Shown here in pieces: positions 1-12,670 of a DNA stretch of 64,000 nt. The notes below the pieces were generated by a model. The model saw only the letters and a program-made list of their open reading frames with translations. It did no database searches and had not been told where the DNA came from. Origin of the DNA: Lineus longissimus (taxonomy: Eukaryota; Nemertea; Pilidiophora; Heteronemertea; Lineidae); contig NC_088325.1 of the NCBI RefSeq assembly GCF_910592395.1, positions 7,161,501 through 7,225,500 of the forward strand. Direction: 5' to 3'. The stretch's first letter is position 1. Every line of letters starts with the position of its first letter. The position numbers and the translations under genes were made by a program.

Positions 1-229
1 CTGTCACGGGAGCTAAAAACATCTGCTCAAAACTCTACACGTATCATGATTTCTATAAAGTTTCTTGAACTTCTATTTTCTAAGCCAGTGGTTTTGTTCT
101 GCCTGGAGTTAGTAGCCTCAGGACTTAAGAGAGAAAAGCACAGCTTCAGGTCTGTTGAAATTTGCAATGGCCTTGATTCTTTCCAATCCAAAATTGGAAT
201 TGGAATTGGAATTGGAATTCATCCAGGTT
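1..229. other. Left edge, no gene; short GGAATT hexamer array
   Basis: No coding or RNA feature is recognisable. A short hexanucleotide array of GGAATT units (about four to five copies) sits at roughly 192-222. The small open frames across it run in both directions and read through the array, so they carry no coding evidence. Confidence 0.6.
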
Positions 230-653
230 AAGAAACATTGTACATGTATAGTACATAGGTCAAACCAAAGTCGGTATGACATGTGATGTATCGTTGCTTG
301 GAGTAAGTACCATAAGAATATCATCAAAAACAAGTCACTATTAAACGAGATATTGCACTTTTTACCTATTCTAGTTTTGGCCTCCTGGTGGCCAAGTTGA
401 GTACCAGATCAGATCGAAATTCCGTGTGCGAGGTTACATGACGTAGGGAGTCATTCACGTAGGGAGTCATGTGTACCAAATTTCAATTTCATAGCTTTAG
501 TGGTTAAGAAACGTGCAATTTACGCCATTTGACCTCTGTGACCTTGAAAAGCAGGTCAAATCAAAAACTCTGATATGTGATGTATCCTTGCTAGGAGAAC
601 CTACCATAACAAGAGGCCCAAGGGCCTGGCGCTCAGCTGGATGACCTAATAAC
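230..653 (+). mobile_element. Dispersed GGTCA/CTCF-like repeat, copy A (partial)
   Basis: Partial copy of the repeat family that also occurs at 3813-4932, 6250-7684, 44760-45916 and 53866-54577. It holds about one and a half ~300-bp monomers. The CTCF-like near-palindrome lies at 376-395 (a variant of TTTGGCCCCCTGGTGGCCAA). The nuclear-receptor-like block, with TTTGACCT at 528 and AGGTCAAA ending at 560, follows. The right end carries a GGCCCAAGGGCC hairpin at about 623-637. The phrase 'gtagggagtcat' is duplicated in tandem near 443-470. There is no ORF of note, so it is non-autonomous. Family membership is certain from the shared text; the transposon class is unknown. Confidence 0.8.
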
Positions 654-2395
654 ATAGGACTGAGGGTATAAAGTAGTAAATATCGGCTTTATACTACTGT
701 TTGAAGGTCAAGAGAACACGTTATACCACTAAAATTTCCAATGCAGAGCTGCCAGCTGGATGAAATATGATTGAACTAATCAGCCATGGTATGTAAATAT
801 TACAGGTGGCAACGGAAGATATCCCTAGTTCAGTATGTTGTATCGGTAGCTTTACAGAAAAGAAGTGTCAGAGAGGATGAGACTTCTCCATGGACAACTG
901 TGGTATGTCCAGGCTGGGTTTCTGTGAGTGGTAAGGAGAATTGACAGTTTTTTTATGGGAGTAATATTATTGTGTTGCTTAAAACGTCTACTTTTTACTC
1001 ATGTAAGAATCGTAGTACTAATAATAACTTCAACTTATTTTCCGGTTATGATAACACAACACGCATCTTCATAATCATGACCTTTCTCAAACTAACTGAA
1101 TGACCTAATCGCCTTGGACGCACAACCTAACCACATATCATTCCGCCCCGACGATCGACACATCCATTCGATTCGAGAACACTCGATAAAGTTTGATAAA
1201 TAAACTAGAACTGAGATTTCACAGGAGCACCTGTGAATTCATGACTCCAGGATTGTTTTGAGGGCGATATCGTAAGAGTTGGTCTTGAGTATGGGGACCT
1301 GTGAAGGTCCGTGTCTGTGAGGCACCTGGGGAGAGAAGACTAGTTGAACGATGGGATCTGACACGGACACTACTATTGATCTCATTATATGAATACCATT
1401 TAATTACAAACAAGTGAAAACAGATCATATCATATTCCTTGGCATAAATTAAAAGAGGAGTGCGGGAACAAGGTTTTTTAGCAGGAGGAAAGCGAGAACA
1501 TTTTGCGCCGTCGTATTCTGATTTGACTGGTTAGTGGTGAAATCTGCTTTTAATTGTGCAAATTAACATATTTGTTTTACCAGTTCTAACGTTGTCTGAA
1601 TTAAAGATGCTTTCCCAATGCTTGACTGGTCTGGCAAGAGGCATTGCCAGGAAAACGTGACGTCATTTGGCCATTCTTCTTACCGCACGCCCTCCCTCTC
1701 CGTAAAACTTCCTGACATGGTGTGAAGTGGGAGGGCGCACAATGGGAACCACACTGCTGCGATGTTAATAGTTTCTATTTATAGAATTCAGCGGCAGAGA
1801 TTTTAAGCACGGAAAAAGTAGATTAACTCGGCTAATCTCAATGGATTTTACTCAGGAATGTTTTCAAGGCGAGAGAAACATCTGATTTAAGTACTACGCT
1901 TATTAGATTTCATGTTCATGCCGAAGATTGGCCTAAAACGTGGACGAAAAGAGTGCATTATCGAGTGTTGGAGAGGTCACGTGATTGGACGAGAAACCTG
2001 AGCGAAAACAATACTGACTCCAGCTCCCAGTCATAACAAAGTTTTCGTGCTTTTAGCTGTCAACATCAATGGCTATAATATACTCCTGCAGAATAGTAGA
2101 ACTAATAGAACTAATTTCCGAAGTTTCCAATAGTTTGAACACAAATCAGAACATCACCCATCAGCTGGACTCAGATCTGCATAAATTACGATAAATAATG
2201 AGGTCGTCGCTTCAATTTCGCAAAGAAAGTTGACTCCATTCGAAGGTTGTTTTGACCGAATTCCGTTGAACTCATCGTTATGAGGGCATTTGAACACATT
2301 CTCGTTGATCTTTTCTATGAACGTGTGAAGTTTCGTACCAAAATACATTTCCGTAAAGGCTTAAAAAAGAAAATTTGTCACTTACAAAATCATCG
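654..2395. other. Intergenic, nothing recognised
   Basis: I see no gene, tRNA or clear transposon here. A short perfect palindrome (CACAGGAGCACCTGTG) lies near 1220-1235. The only open frame above 60 codons lacks recognisable protein character. Confidence 0.5.
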
Positions 2396-3812
2396 CTCCG
2401 GTAGAAATAAAAAGGTCCCCGCCATTTTCTTGACCAGTCAGTTGGCCGCGCCCCCGTTCGCAGCGCCAAAAGAGCGTTTCTCTCTGCGTTGCGCTGCTAC
2501 TGTCACCTATCGGTAAAAATTGGTACTAACTCGCGCCATATTTGTGGCAGAGACTAAAACCTCTGTAGCATGTACGACTGTTCGGGGAGAGCAATTGATC
2601 AAAGATGGCGAAATTGTTAGTTATTGAAAGAAAAAATTGGTGTTTATTTCATCAAATTCCAAGCAAAATCAACCGAGTTTGATCAATTTTTTGACAGATG
2701 ATATTTTCGCAATCTTCGCTGAACATACCTCACTCAAAGATATTTTCCAGCTTTGCGGCGATATTTGGTAAATTGATATTTTGTGAAGTGGTTGACCAAT
2801 CCAAAATGAATTCACATCTTTTAAAACATTTGAGCACCCGGTTTCCTAAATGTTTCTTTTTTGGCACTTAATTTGGTGATTTTTCGAAGAAATCTCATTA
2901 ATTATTTATGACGTTTTGGATCACGTGATGTTAATCAAGCCGTTTTTCGCGGCAATTGCGTGCACGACGCGATATTGTAAAAATATTTTAATGCACAGCG
3001 TGTCTCAAAAAAATTGTGGTTAAAAGTGAGAATGGCATGATTGAGTTCTGTTGATGAATATGCTTAGTCTGACTATAATTTCTACAACTTGTGGCCAAAT
3101 GACCAGATGATTTTGAGCCTTTTGATAAAGCTACTGGTAGAATAGTCATCACTTCAGACATGTCAGAGTGACAGTGACTGACTGAGTGAGTGTTATGTTA
3201 TGTTATGAGACTGGAGGTATGTCATGTGTTCCACCATATCGTCATTGATATTGACCAGGAATACTATCGATTTGTGTGGATGTGATCAAACAGTAATGCT
3301 TCACTTCCGAACAGATCAAGGTGACTGAGATGTTACTACTACTACATTGTTGGGCAATCCGACTGATTCTTAATTCAGAAATTTCTCTGTATATCCTCTG
3401 TGAAAATAAACTTTCTCATAATGATATATCTTTTGTTTGTTTGGTAATTTTAGTTGCCTATGTTTAGGCACTTTTTTGCCAGATTTGCCTGTAAAAGGCT
3501 GCCATAGTTCAGGAAAAGAAATCATATACACATTACAATGTGGATCTTCACGGTCCAAAACACCAGGGCCTACTAGGTGACATGGCTCAATAATAGGCAT
3601 TGTCTGGTAATTTTGGACGACCTTTGGATGGATAGTTTATTTTCCCTGACCCTGGCCTGGGTCTGAACGAGCTTCCAAGCCATCAATGATGCTTATAAAG
3701 CCAGGAATAGCCTCATCAGTACCCCCACAAGAGTTATTTTGTGCCAGACATCGCGCACAGAACTTGCCATCATCTCATTTTTAGAGTTGCTGTATCAGTA
3801 AAAGATAATACC

Positions 3813-4932
3813 AATGAAATGGCCAGGGCCATTGTGCTCACCTCATGTGGAGGAAAGATGGATAAAGAGCATGGTATTGTGTCATGTAGTGTTAGGTTAG
3901 ATGTAGGTCCAAGCAATTACAATTTCCCCAAAATGGCCAATTTACAGTACATTCGACCTCTGTGACCTTGAAAAGTAGGTCAAATCAAAGACGACCCGGG
4001 TGACACATTGAATGGTTGTTAGAATTAGATGTACCTATGATATAAAATTAGTGTCAATCGGGCAAGTCATTACTAGGAATAAAGGCATTTTGAAGAATTT
4101 AGGATTTGGCCCCCTAACTGGAGGCCAAACGGCAAATCAGATCGCACCAAACTTCGGTACCTGAGATAACCTGACCAAGGGGTACATGTGTACTTAATTT
4201 GTGATCAATAGTCATTGCAGTTAAGAAACGTGCCATAGTTACGGCCTGACGGCGAATTTACGCCATTTGACCTCTGTGACCTTGACAAGAAGGTCAAATT
4301 AAAAACCTGTGTGACATATACTGTATGGTGGTTAGATGTACCCATGATATCAAATTGGTGGCAATCGGGCAAGAAGTTAAGGAATAATCACATTTTTAAG
4401 GTTTTTTGGATTTTGCCCCCTGGTGGTCAAGTGGTGAATCATATTGGACCAAACTTCGGTCCCTGAGATCACCTGACTAAGGGGTAAATGTGTACCAAAT
4501 TTGGTATCAATAGTCATTGCAGTTTAGAAACGTGCCATCGTTACATCCTAACGGCCAATTTACAACATTTGACCTCTGTGACCTTGAAAAGGAGGTCAAA
4601 TCAAAAAACCCGGAGGATATATGATGCACCTTTGCTAGAAGTACCTACCATATTTTTTTCAAAATTTCCTGACTACTATTAAGGGAGATATTGCATATTT
4701 TCATTTTTAACGTTTGGCCCCCTGGTGGCCAAACCATGAAACGAATCGGACCGAAACTTGGTCTCCAAGGTGTCATTACATAAGGGTACATGTGTACCAA
4801 GTTTCAACTCAATAGCTCTAACAGTTATGAAACGTGCCCTGCTAACGGACGACGACGACGACGACGACGACGACGGACGACGGACGCCACGGTATGGGAT
4901 AAGCTCACCTCTGCTAAGAGGTGAGCTAAAAA
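3813..4932 (+). mobile_element. Dispersed GGTCA/CTCF-like repeat, copy B (complete-looking)
   Basis: About 1.12 kb. The left end is AATGAAATGGCCAGGGCCAT followed by TGTGCTCACCTC. The right end is a hairpin (AGCTCACCTCT, loop GCTA, AGAGGTGAGCT) followed by A's, so the two ends share an inverted GCTCACCTC. Inside are ~300-bp monomers with nuclear-receptor-like blocks at 3953-3984, 4266-4298 and 4568-4600 (spacing 313 and 302 bp). CTCF-like sites lie at about 4105-4127 (degenerate), 4411-4430 and 4713-4733. A (GAC)n array at 4847-4887 precedes the terminal hairpin. No protein is encoded. Copy C at 44760-45916 is nearly identical in reverse orientation. No clear target duplication is visible. Confidence 0.85.
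4847..4887 (+). repeat. (GAC)n microsatellite inside repeat copy B
   Basis: About twelve GAC units, some as GGAC, just inside the terminal hairpin of copy B. The counterpart in copy C is about twice as long, so it is length-variable between otherwise near-identical copies. Confidence 0.9.
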
Positions 4933-6035
4933 GCTGATAAAGTATGTAATTTGAGCAGCATGACCAATGCAAGTGTTAAAAGGTGTAAACTTAACCTATT
5001 ACAGGACATCTTCCTGCAAGTTTGTGATTGGTTTAACTTGAAGTTTGTCATCAATTTGTCTGTTATAATTGTACATCCATGCTGTTGTCATTCAGGAAAA
5101 ATCTGCTTTATCTTTCAGCTAATACTTTCACTTCTCCAGTCAATCGGGTTTGATGAACATGTCAAGCTGTTGAATGGTGTAAACAATCATTAGCAAATAA
5201 CGTCACGAATGAAAATAAGTTTGATTCCTTCCACTTGAAAAGTTCAACAGCGCCACTTGCAAGAATTTGAATTTGGCATAGTGTTTTACACCCTTCAACA
5301 ATTGACTGTCTGTTTGTTATTAGTGTTCTTGTTTCAATGTTAGCGTTTCACTGTTAAAGAGTTTCAAGATGCAGAAGAGAGGATTAGTTATCTTTAATGT
5401 TAAGTTTCTTCTTTACATCATTTTGTCATTAAATTTGGGCAATGGTGGTCTCATGAAAGGACGGCAGGATGGGCTATTGGACAAGTTTTCATAATCAGTA
5501 TTCTAGAACACGTTTTGTAGCGATGGTGGCGATCCTAGTGTTCGGGCCTCTTCGGCTCAACTTCGGGTGTGGTCGGAACCTAAATCCGGCTGCAACATTT
5601 TCTGACAAAAATCATAGGCAACTTAAACGTATTTTCCAGCCGTGCGGCAGAAATAATCATTTTTACTATCGTGTTATTCAGTCAAAGATACATATAACAA
5701 TAAATATCAGTCATTACTTCTGAGCACGCGCGATGTTTTTGATGAGTTAGGTGCAATTATTCAACAAAATTACGTGAAAAAATTGCAAATTTTCGGGCGA
5801 CGACCGCTGTTCAAAGTCACGTAAACAGCAAACCTCAGGACTTTTTACACTTTTTTCTTAATGAAACTACTAATTAATGTTTCATCTAGAATAATATGTT
5901 CCGTTTACATGTCATTCAGAAAGATTTTGGCAAGTTTAGGATCGATTTCCGACTTCATATTTTTCACGCCTAAATGTACGCGATAATGAGCTCGTAATGA
6001 TATGCAGTGACGTCATAGCGCAGAGAGAATTACGC
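4933..6035. other. Intergenic, no gene recognised
   Basis: Unique-looking AT-rich sequence with small open frames of no recognisable protein. Nothing else supportable beyond the weak direct echo noted for 2400-6110. Confidence 0.5.
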
Positions 6036-6249
6036 GGAAATGGGGGCGCGGCCAACTGACTGTGACGATAGCACTCCAGGTAAACTCGGCGGGAAATTTA
6101 AAGCGGAATCATCCGGGGTCAAACAACAGTTTTGCTCACTACCGCCAACTGGTGATATAAATCGACACTAATCTATTTTATATCAAAACTTCTGTATCAT
6201 GAAGACCTTTTCAACTTTATTTCAAGCTTTTATCTGCTGGAATAGAGCG

Positions 6250-7684
6250 TCAAAAAATTGTTTTTTCATTTATGCATTTTGCCCCCTGGGGAGCTGAATT
6301 TGAGGCGAATCGCCCAAATTTTTTTCCGTAAGCAACATTTTCTGCGGTGTTTATAAGCAAGACTAGATTTGAAGTGCCTCGGTTGTATGATTACAAAATG
6401 CCCAATTTTGTCCACGGATGGATGGATGGATGGATGGATGGATGGATGGATGGATGGATGGATGGACGGACACCACTCGAATAGCTATTTGACTAGCTCA
6501 GCTGACTTTGTCAGCTGAGCTAAAAATGTTATTGAAAACGAATCACTAATAAGCGAGATATCACACTTTCTAGGTTTTCACTTTTAGCCCCCTGGTGGCC
6601 AAGTTGAGAATCAGACCGGACTGAAATTCAGGGTCAGCGGCCAGCAGACCTAGGGGGTCCTTTGTACAAAGTCTAAAGTTCATAGCCTTAGGGGTTAACA
6701 AACGTGCCACAGTTACGCTCAAATGGCCAATTTACGCCATTTGACCTCTGTGACCTTGACAAGTACGTCGAATCAAAAACCCGTATCATATGTGATGTAT
6801 CCTTGCTAAGAGTATCTTCCATAAAACTTTTACCAAAAACTAATCAGTAATAAGCGAGATATGGCACTATTCAAATTTTTGGTTTTGGCCACCTGGTGGC
6901 CAAGTTAAGTATCAGACCGGACTGAAAATCAGTGTCACAGGTCATCTGACCTAGGGGGTCATGTGTACTAAGTTTAAAGTTCATAGCTTTAGTGGTTAAG
7001 AAACGTGCCATAGTTACACACAAACGGCCAATTCACACCATTTGACCTCTGTGACCTTGAAAATAAGGTCAAATCAAAAACCCGTAGGATATGTGATGTA
7101 TCCTTGCTCTGAGTACCTACCATAAAAATAAAATTGAAAACAAGTCACTATTAAGCGAGATATTGCACTTTTTACTTTTTTTAGTTTTGGCCCCCTGGTG
7201 GCCAAGTCGAGAATCAGATCAGACCGAAATTCGGTGTCAGAGGTTATATGATTAGGGAGTCATGTGTACCAAATTTCAAGTTCATAGCTTTATTGGTAAA
7301 GAAACGTGCCACAGTTACGCTCAAATGGCCAATTTACGCCATTTGACCCTGTGACCTTGACAAGTACGTCAAATCAAAAACCCGTATCATGATGTATCCT
7401 TGCTAAGAGTATCTACCATAAAATTTTTACCAAAAACTAATCAGTTATAAGTGAGATATCACACTATTTATGTTTTCAGTTTTGGCCCCCTAGTGGCCAA
7501 GTCAAGAATCAGACCGGACCGAAATTCTGTGTCAGAGGTCATCTGACCTAGGGGGTCATGCAAACAAAGTTTTGAGTCCATAGACCTAGCGGTTAAGAAA
7601 CGTGCCACTGTTTTAGAAATAGGATACGACGGACGAAGACGGACACTGCGGTGTTGTATAGACTCCCTACGGTGAGCCAACAAG
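6250..7684 (+). mobile_element. Dispersed GGTCA/CTCF-like repeat, copy E with nested left piece
   Basis: A composite block. From about 6250 to 6526 a divergent member ends in a (GGAT)n array and a perfect hairpin (AGCTCAGCTGAC, loop TTT, GTCAGCTGAGCT, 6486-6512). From 6527 to 7684 three ~300-bp monomers follow. Their nuclear-receptor-like blocks start at about 6740, 7041 and 7342, exactly ~301 bp apart. CTCF-like near-palindromes lie at about 6584-6603, 6884-6904, 7186-7205 and 7481-7500. The right end (CTCCCTACGGTGAGCC) matches the reverse complement of the left end of copy D at 53.9 kb, so these two belong to one subfamily. No ORF is present. Confidence 0.82.
6415..6467 (+). repeat. (GGAT)n microsatellite
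   Basis: About twelve perfect tetranucleotide units ending in GGACGG. It occupies the same sub-terminal position that (GAC)n holds in copies B and C. Confidence 0.95.
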
Positions 7685-9014
7685 ACAACCTATCCAAATC
7701 CACTATGAATTGAAAGAAGTTGACAAAGGTCAGATCTTGACTTCACAGACTCCTGAACATATAAACACCTCACAAAAACATAAACACCACCCAGAGAAAG
7801 GCACCTGTCTTAAAATGAAACTCTAATGTGTCTCAGACCATTTGAAAGCTAAAGTGCACAATAACTCTGGAATCCATTGTGAACAAGCAGTTGATAACAT
7901 GCTTTTTCACAAGGTTTAATCCCGATTTCGAGAGCATGTGAATAGGGCTAAAACAATGTTTGCACTTCAAAAGCAAATTTGTAATAGATTTGTTTTTCAT
8001 GGCACACGGACGAATATAAGTTTAGGCTACCCCAAACTGTGTCGCAGACAACCCATGCCAGGCCAAGACCAAGCTGAATCGAATACGGACTTTCTGAGTA
8101 ACAATTGTTTATTTCCTGTTCTTTCTTGGAATTGGAAAACAAAATCTAGATGCCTCTGTATGAATAATACTACTGTGCTTATCCACAAAATGCATTCTGT
8201 GTTGCAAACAACTAATCCCCCCTACAACCCCTAGGACAATATAATGTCATCATCGACCAATCATATGACAATGATCACTCACCTCATCATAAAAATTATA
8301 TGATAATTTGCCACAAGGCCAGTGATGACGCTTGACATGAAAATCAACTCAACCTTCAATATTATTATCCTTATCCTTTTTAGATAATTGCTATTATGAC
8401 AAGATCCTACTTTTCCAAATTATCTTTGTACTGTACTAGGAATTATTTGAATGGAATAGAATATGACTCAATGGGGGAAGACGCATCCTACAACCACAAT
8501 TTTACAAACTTCTGTTAGCCCAAAAGATTAATGCCATTGTAATGTGTGACCCGGTCTATGATATATGTTTGGGTATTCTATTGAGCGTTGTCTGTTTGAA
8601 TGAAATATTGTTTGGCCATGTTCTTAATCCCACTGAATAAATCACCATTTTATAAAGTACTCGAAAAGGTCGTTCCAGTTCATTATATTGCAATGAATTG
8701 GGTGGACTTCATCTCTGATATTTACAACTCGTGTTTTGAACTGAACTATAATGATAGGCATATATTGCAATATTGGTGTGCGACAAACTCTTATGTGTTC
8801 ATCTTACTATTGGTTGTGAACTGAATTTTTTATAAGTTGTTGTGGCAAGATCTTTGACTTGAAAGAATCATGTCAGGCTAAAAAGACTGGGGTTTTTTCT
8901 CTCAAAGTCAAACATGTCAAATATATCTCCAGCAAAGATATGACTATCAAACAATCAAATAATCAAAATCATCATCTGTTGTCTAGTTTTAGATAAAAGA
9001 GCAACACATATGCA
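7685..9014. other. Intergenic, no gene recognised
   Basis: AT-rich sequence with open frames of up to 98 codons (7938-8234 on the plus strand) but no recognisable motif, splice context or repeat. Confidence 0.5.
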
Positions 9015-9017
9015 AGT

Positions 9018-9245
9018 AGGGAGATCAGTGGCATAGTGGTTAGAGTGACGGGCTCATAATATAGGAGGTTGTAGGTTCATCAGTTCTTGTAAGGATCAAC
9101 CCTGTTTCGTCTTTGTGCCCTTTTGAGCAGGACACAAAAACCCAACTTCCTTCTCTCTACCCATAATGGGTACCGAGCTGGCAAAGATGGCCTGATGTGA
9201 ATGCGAGTCCTAAGGACTTGAGCTTGAATAGCACGAGAGAAGTTT
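9018..9245 (+). mobile_element. tRNA-derived SINE
   Basis: The 5' part is tRNA-like. An A-box match TGGCATAGTGG lies at 9029-9039 and a decayed B box around GGTTCATCAG lies at about 9074. The body then reads as a non-coding SINE tail with 'tgcccttttgagcaggaca' and 'aatgggtaccgagctgg', phrases typical of SINEs in marine invertebrates. There is no intact acceptor or anticodon arm, so it is not a functional tRNA. I judge it an old SINE copy; the family name is not assigned. Confidence 0.65.
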
Positions 9246-12200
9246 CATTCAAAGTAAACCACCTACAATAACATGACCAACTAATATACCAGTACAACTA
9301 AGGATATGAAGGACAGGTCGAATCATTCCTTGGTAACATCATGATGAGACTGAAAACTGATATTGATACATGTATGCATGGATGGATGCAATATTTGGAC
9401 CGTCTGGGAATCATAAGCAGAGCCAAAATAGCAGAAACAGTACCTCTACATTTGGAACAAATTTCCTATCAGCAACACACAACAGGCCAACAAAAACCAC
9501 CAAAATAAACAGTTGACCGAATGGAAGAGTGTTCAGACAAGAATTACCTGCTTTCGCCACTGTTCCTGAGTTACAAATGTCCACATCTCCAACACTGATG
9601 TCCAATAAAATCTCTATTGGAGTATAATCCTGTCATCATACATGGTCAATCTCAAGTAAACACTGTCGTACCAAGAGATTTTCCCAAATCGCTGGTTATC
9701 CCTGATCAAAAACATCGAACACTAATCCATTAAAACATTAGAACCAGCAACCATGCACTGCAAAGATTTGGATACTTGTACAATTATAATACAAGGCTGA
9801 TATTATACCAATAATAAATATCAAGCTATGATGTGTAGCTCATATTAAATCATCTAGACTGGTGCTCCTTGACTTAAGGAATGTTTGCCTCTGAATCAAT
9901 ACTTCCATTGTCTGCAATATCAACAAGCGATGATGAAGTTAATGGTTGGTGAGGTATACATGTGTAGCAGTGGCTGGTAAACTACAGGCAGGCCTAACAT
10001 GGACACCCTTTCACCTTCTAATTTTTTAACCAATTTGGGACATGTTAAGTTAGTCGAAATTTCAGTGGCCAAAATTTGAAGTACGTCTCTGATACTCTGT
10101 CTCCACACGAAAATGACACACTTGGGTGTTTCAGGCAGTAATTTATGGCATTTAGGAGCAGAATTTTTTTCAGCAATTTGTGGTGCAGGAAAAGCTTCAG
10201 GGGGGTCAATTACCCCACCAATTTTTATTTTAGTAATTTCTTTGCTAACTTAGAGACATGTGGTGTTCTCTTTATACACCGTTAACTGGTGTGAAAGCTA
10301 TGCAATTGATTGAAAGGCCTGACCGGCACTTTGCCAAAGTCTTTGGTTCGTGGTACTTTGGACCATGCTTTTCCCCAAAAGCACTATATTTGTCTTTCCA
10401 TTAAACCATGGCAGCTCACCCTGAACCATGCGTCACTTTATCAAACTGATGACAAATTACGAAAACCACACAAGTCTGTTTTTTGAATGGATTATCTGGT
10501 CGAAGTCAGAGTCACTCAGCCAATAAACCCAATTGGCCCCTAACAATAGTGGCACGCAAAAACGCTCATCCTGCCTTGGAGGAGGAATACTCTCTGGAGA
10601 AAATCACCTCGAAGTGCAGACATGGCAGAGCGATTGCTGAAGACGAGGGAAAAGAAGAAGACTGGAAGTATCACACTAGTGGGTGTCTTGGCCCGGAAAC
10701 CAACAAGGATTTTTTGACCCAAATTGTTGGGAATTTTCAAAGACCAAAGTGATCTTGTTCGCCATGATGATGTGACATGATGACAGGGCAAAGAAGTCAC
10801 TCCAAAGCTATTTGCTATCTGGGCTACCTGGCCCCCAATCACTTTAAAGTCCAATTTTCACCTGCTACATCATCATACATGTAGCTGACCCAATGCCTAC
10901 TTTACACATAGCTGTAAGCTTTAAGCATTTCAAGAACCCCAATTATCACACACTTCACATCATGGCTTGATGTGTTTGTTTTTCGGATCAATATCGGATT
11001 AGCACATTGTGCAGTTTGTTGAAACATGCTCAGTGGACCAACCATTGATTACAGCAATCGCTGGATTGATGGTCCACGACACCACTGGCTTTATACTAAT
11101 AGCACCACTACGAGTACTACGTATTAAGAGTAATGACATGACTCGTGTACCATAGATGTACAGTTCATGAAACAACAAACTAGTGTCAAAATACTAGGGC
11201 TGTCCATGATAACGTTGGTTTGCCATTACCCGTACAACCATGCTTTTAAAAGATCTACCTACCCAAAGCATTTTAGTGACCCCAAAAAATCAAGGATTTT
11301 CCTTCAACTTAAAAAACGTCATTGTGTTGGTACCTGAAGATGGAGGTCTAATTAAAAAGTACCTATGTTTTAAGAAACTGTACACATTGCCGCCTGTTCC
11401 CATATCTTCATACTTCATGTACTTGGTACCTGAAGATGCCCAAATTAAGACTACACTCGAGTGATGGTCTTTGGCTTGGAAACCCCCTTGACCCTTTGGC
11501 TTGGAAAGCAACAAATGTAGCCCAAATCAAACTGGAATTGTCAGACTTGAGTCTTGCCAGACTCGTCTCCGGCTTTGTTTTGTGCAGAGGGGAGTGGTGG
11601 ATGAGTGGGGCAGGGGTACTGATATGGTGTGGGGCCAGGGTGTAGTCCCGTATGAAGATCAGGGACTGAGCACTGGTGGGAAAGAAAGAAATGTGGCAAT
11701 TGCCCTTTTTCATATTGTTTGAAGATAATTTGATATCAATTAGTGTCTCAAGTAAAGATTAAGGCGAATTTACCACTTTATTTGTTATCTTATAGACCTG
11801 CCAGCATTGATCATCTCCAGCATAAAAGGCACCAACATTTTGGCTTGAACTTTAAATCCTAAACTTGGAGGATGAAGAACGAAAATAGTGAATGAATGAC
11901 AATGGAAAATAGTGATGTATGCGGTATCCTCGTGTAGTTCGACATTCACATGCGTTGTGTAGTGTATTTCCATATACGCAACTTTGACCTGGGGACGATA
12001 CTGTATGGGCAATTGGTGGGTTATGTGGCCTCGAGGTTTAAGACCATCACTTAGGTGTAGTATCACACGAGTGTGGTTTTGTTATCATCCTCTACCGCAC
12101 TATGGCAATTCACCATCATTCACTACCATTTCAGAATAATCCATGCGCTCACACAATAGAGCGAAGAAGCGTGCATGAAGAGACGTCAACGCATCATGAT

Positions 12201-12460
12201 GAGCAAAAAATGGCACCGTGTAACGTCATTAGATCAATGTGACAATGAGAAACGCTTTGTTATCAAATGTGGTCTTGCGGAATGGGCTTTATGCAATGTG
12301 AATTCAATTAAATCATGTGTTAGTGCAAATGAAGGAAAGACTGCTTTCCGGTACATGTATTTTCATCTGATGCAGTGATGGTTGGATTGATCACTGCTTG
12401 AGTCAGATTTCCCCCATTGTTCTTTGTCTTTGAGCATGCAATCAATAGCATTCTGACTAT
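9246..12460. other. Intergenic, no gene recognised
   Basis: Open frames up to 104 codons occur on both strands, but several overlap antisense (10483-10752 and 11408-11722) and none has recognisable features. A direct repeat, TTGGTACCTGAAGATG, occurs at about 11325 and 11422. A related CACCTGAAGATGGCC phrase lies inside the TTAA MITE at 32945, suggesting decayed repeat material at 11.3-11.45 kb. Confidence 0.45.
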
Positions 12461-12463
12461 TGT

Positions 12464-12670
12464 CAGTGTTCTCAACAAGGCTATTTGCCAGAGTGGCCCA
12501 CCCTACCTCGGCAGCTAATACCACCCTACCTTGAAAGAGCCACCCTACCTTGCTCGAGAACTTTGTAGAGGGTTCCTGTAGGGCCACCCTACCTTGTGTT
12601 GCATACTGGTAAAACGTCATGAAAATCAAGGGTATCACCCTACCTTGAGAAAACCCTGTGGAGAACACTG
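12464..12670. mobile_element. Small TIR element with CAGTGTTCTC ends and internal CCACCCTACCTTG repeats
   Basis: Ends are CAGTGTTCTC at 12464 and GAGAACACTG ending at 12670. TATTGT flanks the element directly on both sides, a possible 6-bp target duplication. Inside, the phrase CACCCTACCTTG recurs about four times. CAGTG..CACTG termini resemble hAT-type MITEs, but hAT duplications are normally 8 bp, so the class is open. The 146-codon minus-strand frame at 12363-12803 simply reads this internal repeat and is not a gene. A lone matching end (TGGAGAACACTG) occurs at about 38019-38030. Confidence 0.6.

Larger units (their letters stand above)
2400..6110. repeat. Inverted 20-bp arms ~3.6 kb apart, possible old element ends
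   Basis: AGTCAGTTGGCCGCGCCCCC at 2436-2455 is matched perfectly in reverse complement at 6042-6061. A looser inverted match continues inward around TCTCTCTGCG (about 2477-2490 against 6018-6030). The stretch from 2520 to 3810 holds no gene I can recognise. A direct, imperfect echo of a TTTTCCAGC..TGCGGC phrase occurs at about 2744 and 5633. The interval also contains repeat copy B, annotated separately. These could be the termini of a decayed element or two inverted insertions of a shorter repeat. Confidence 0.45.

Noticed and set aside
3813-4932. Helitron assignment for the dispersed repeat family
   Set aside because: The hairpin followed by CTAA fits a Helitron 3' end, but both ends share inverted GCTCACC sequence and the insertion site is not resolved, so I leave the class open.
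9018-9100. tRNA gene
   Set aside because: A-box and B-box-like sequences are present, but no complete cloverleaf, and a SINE body follows. The same reasoning applies at 15208-15258, 33940-33998 and 60821-60875.
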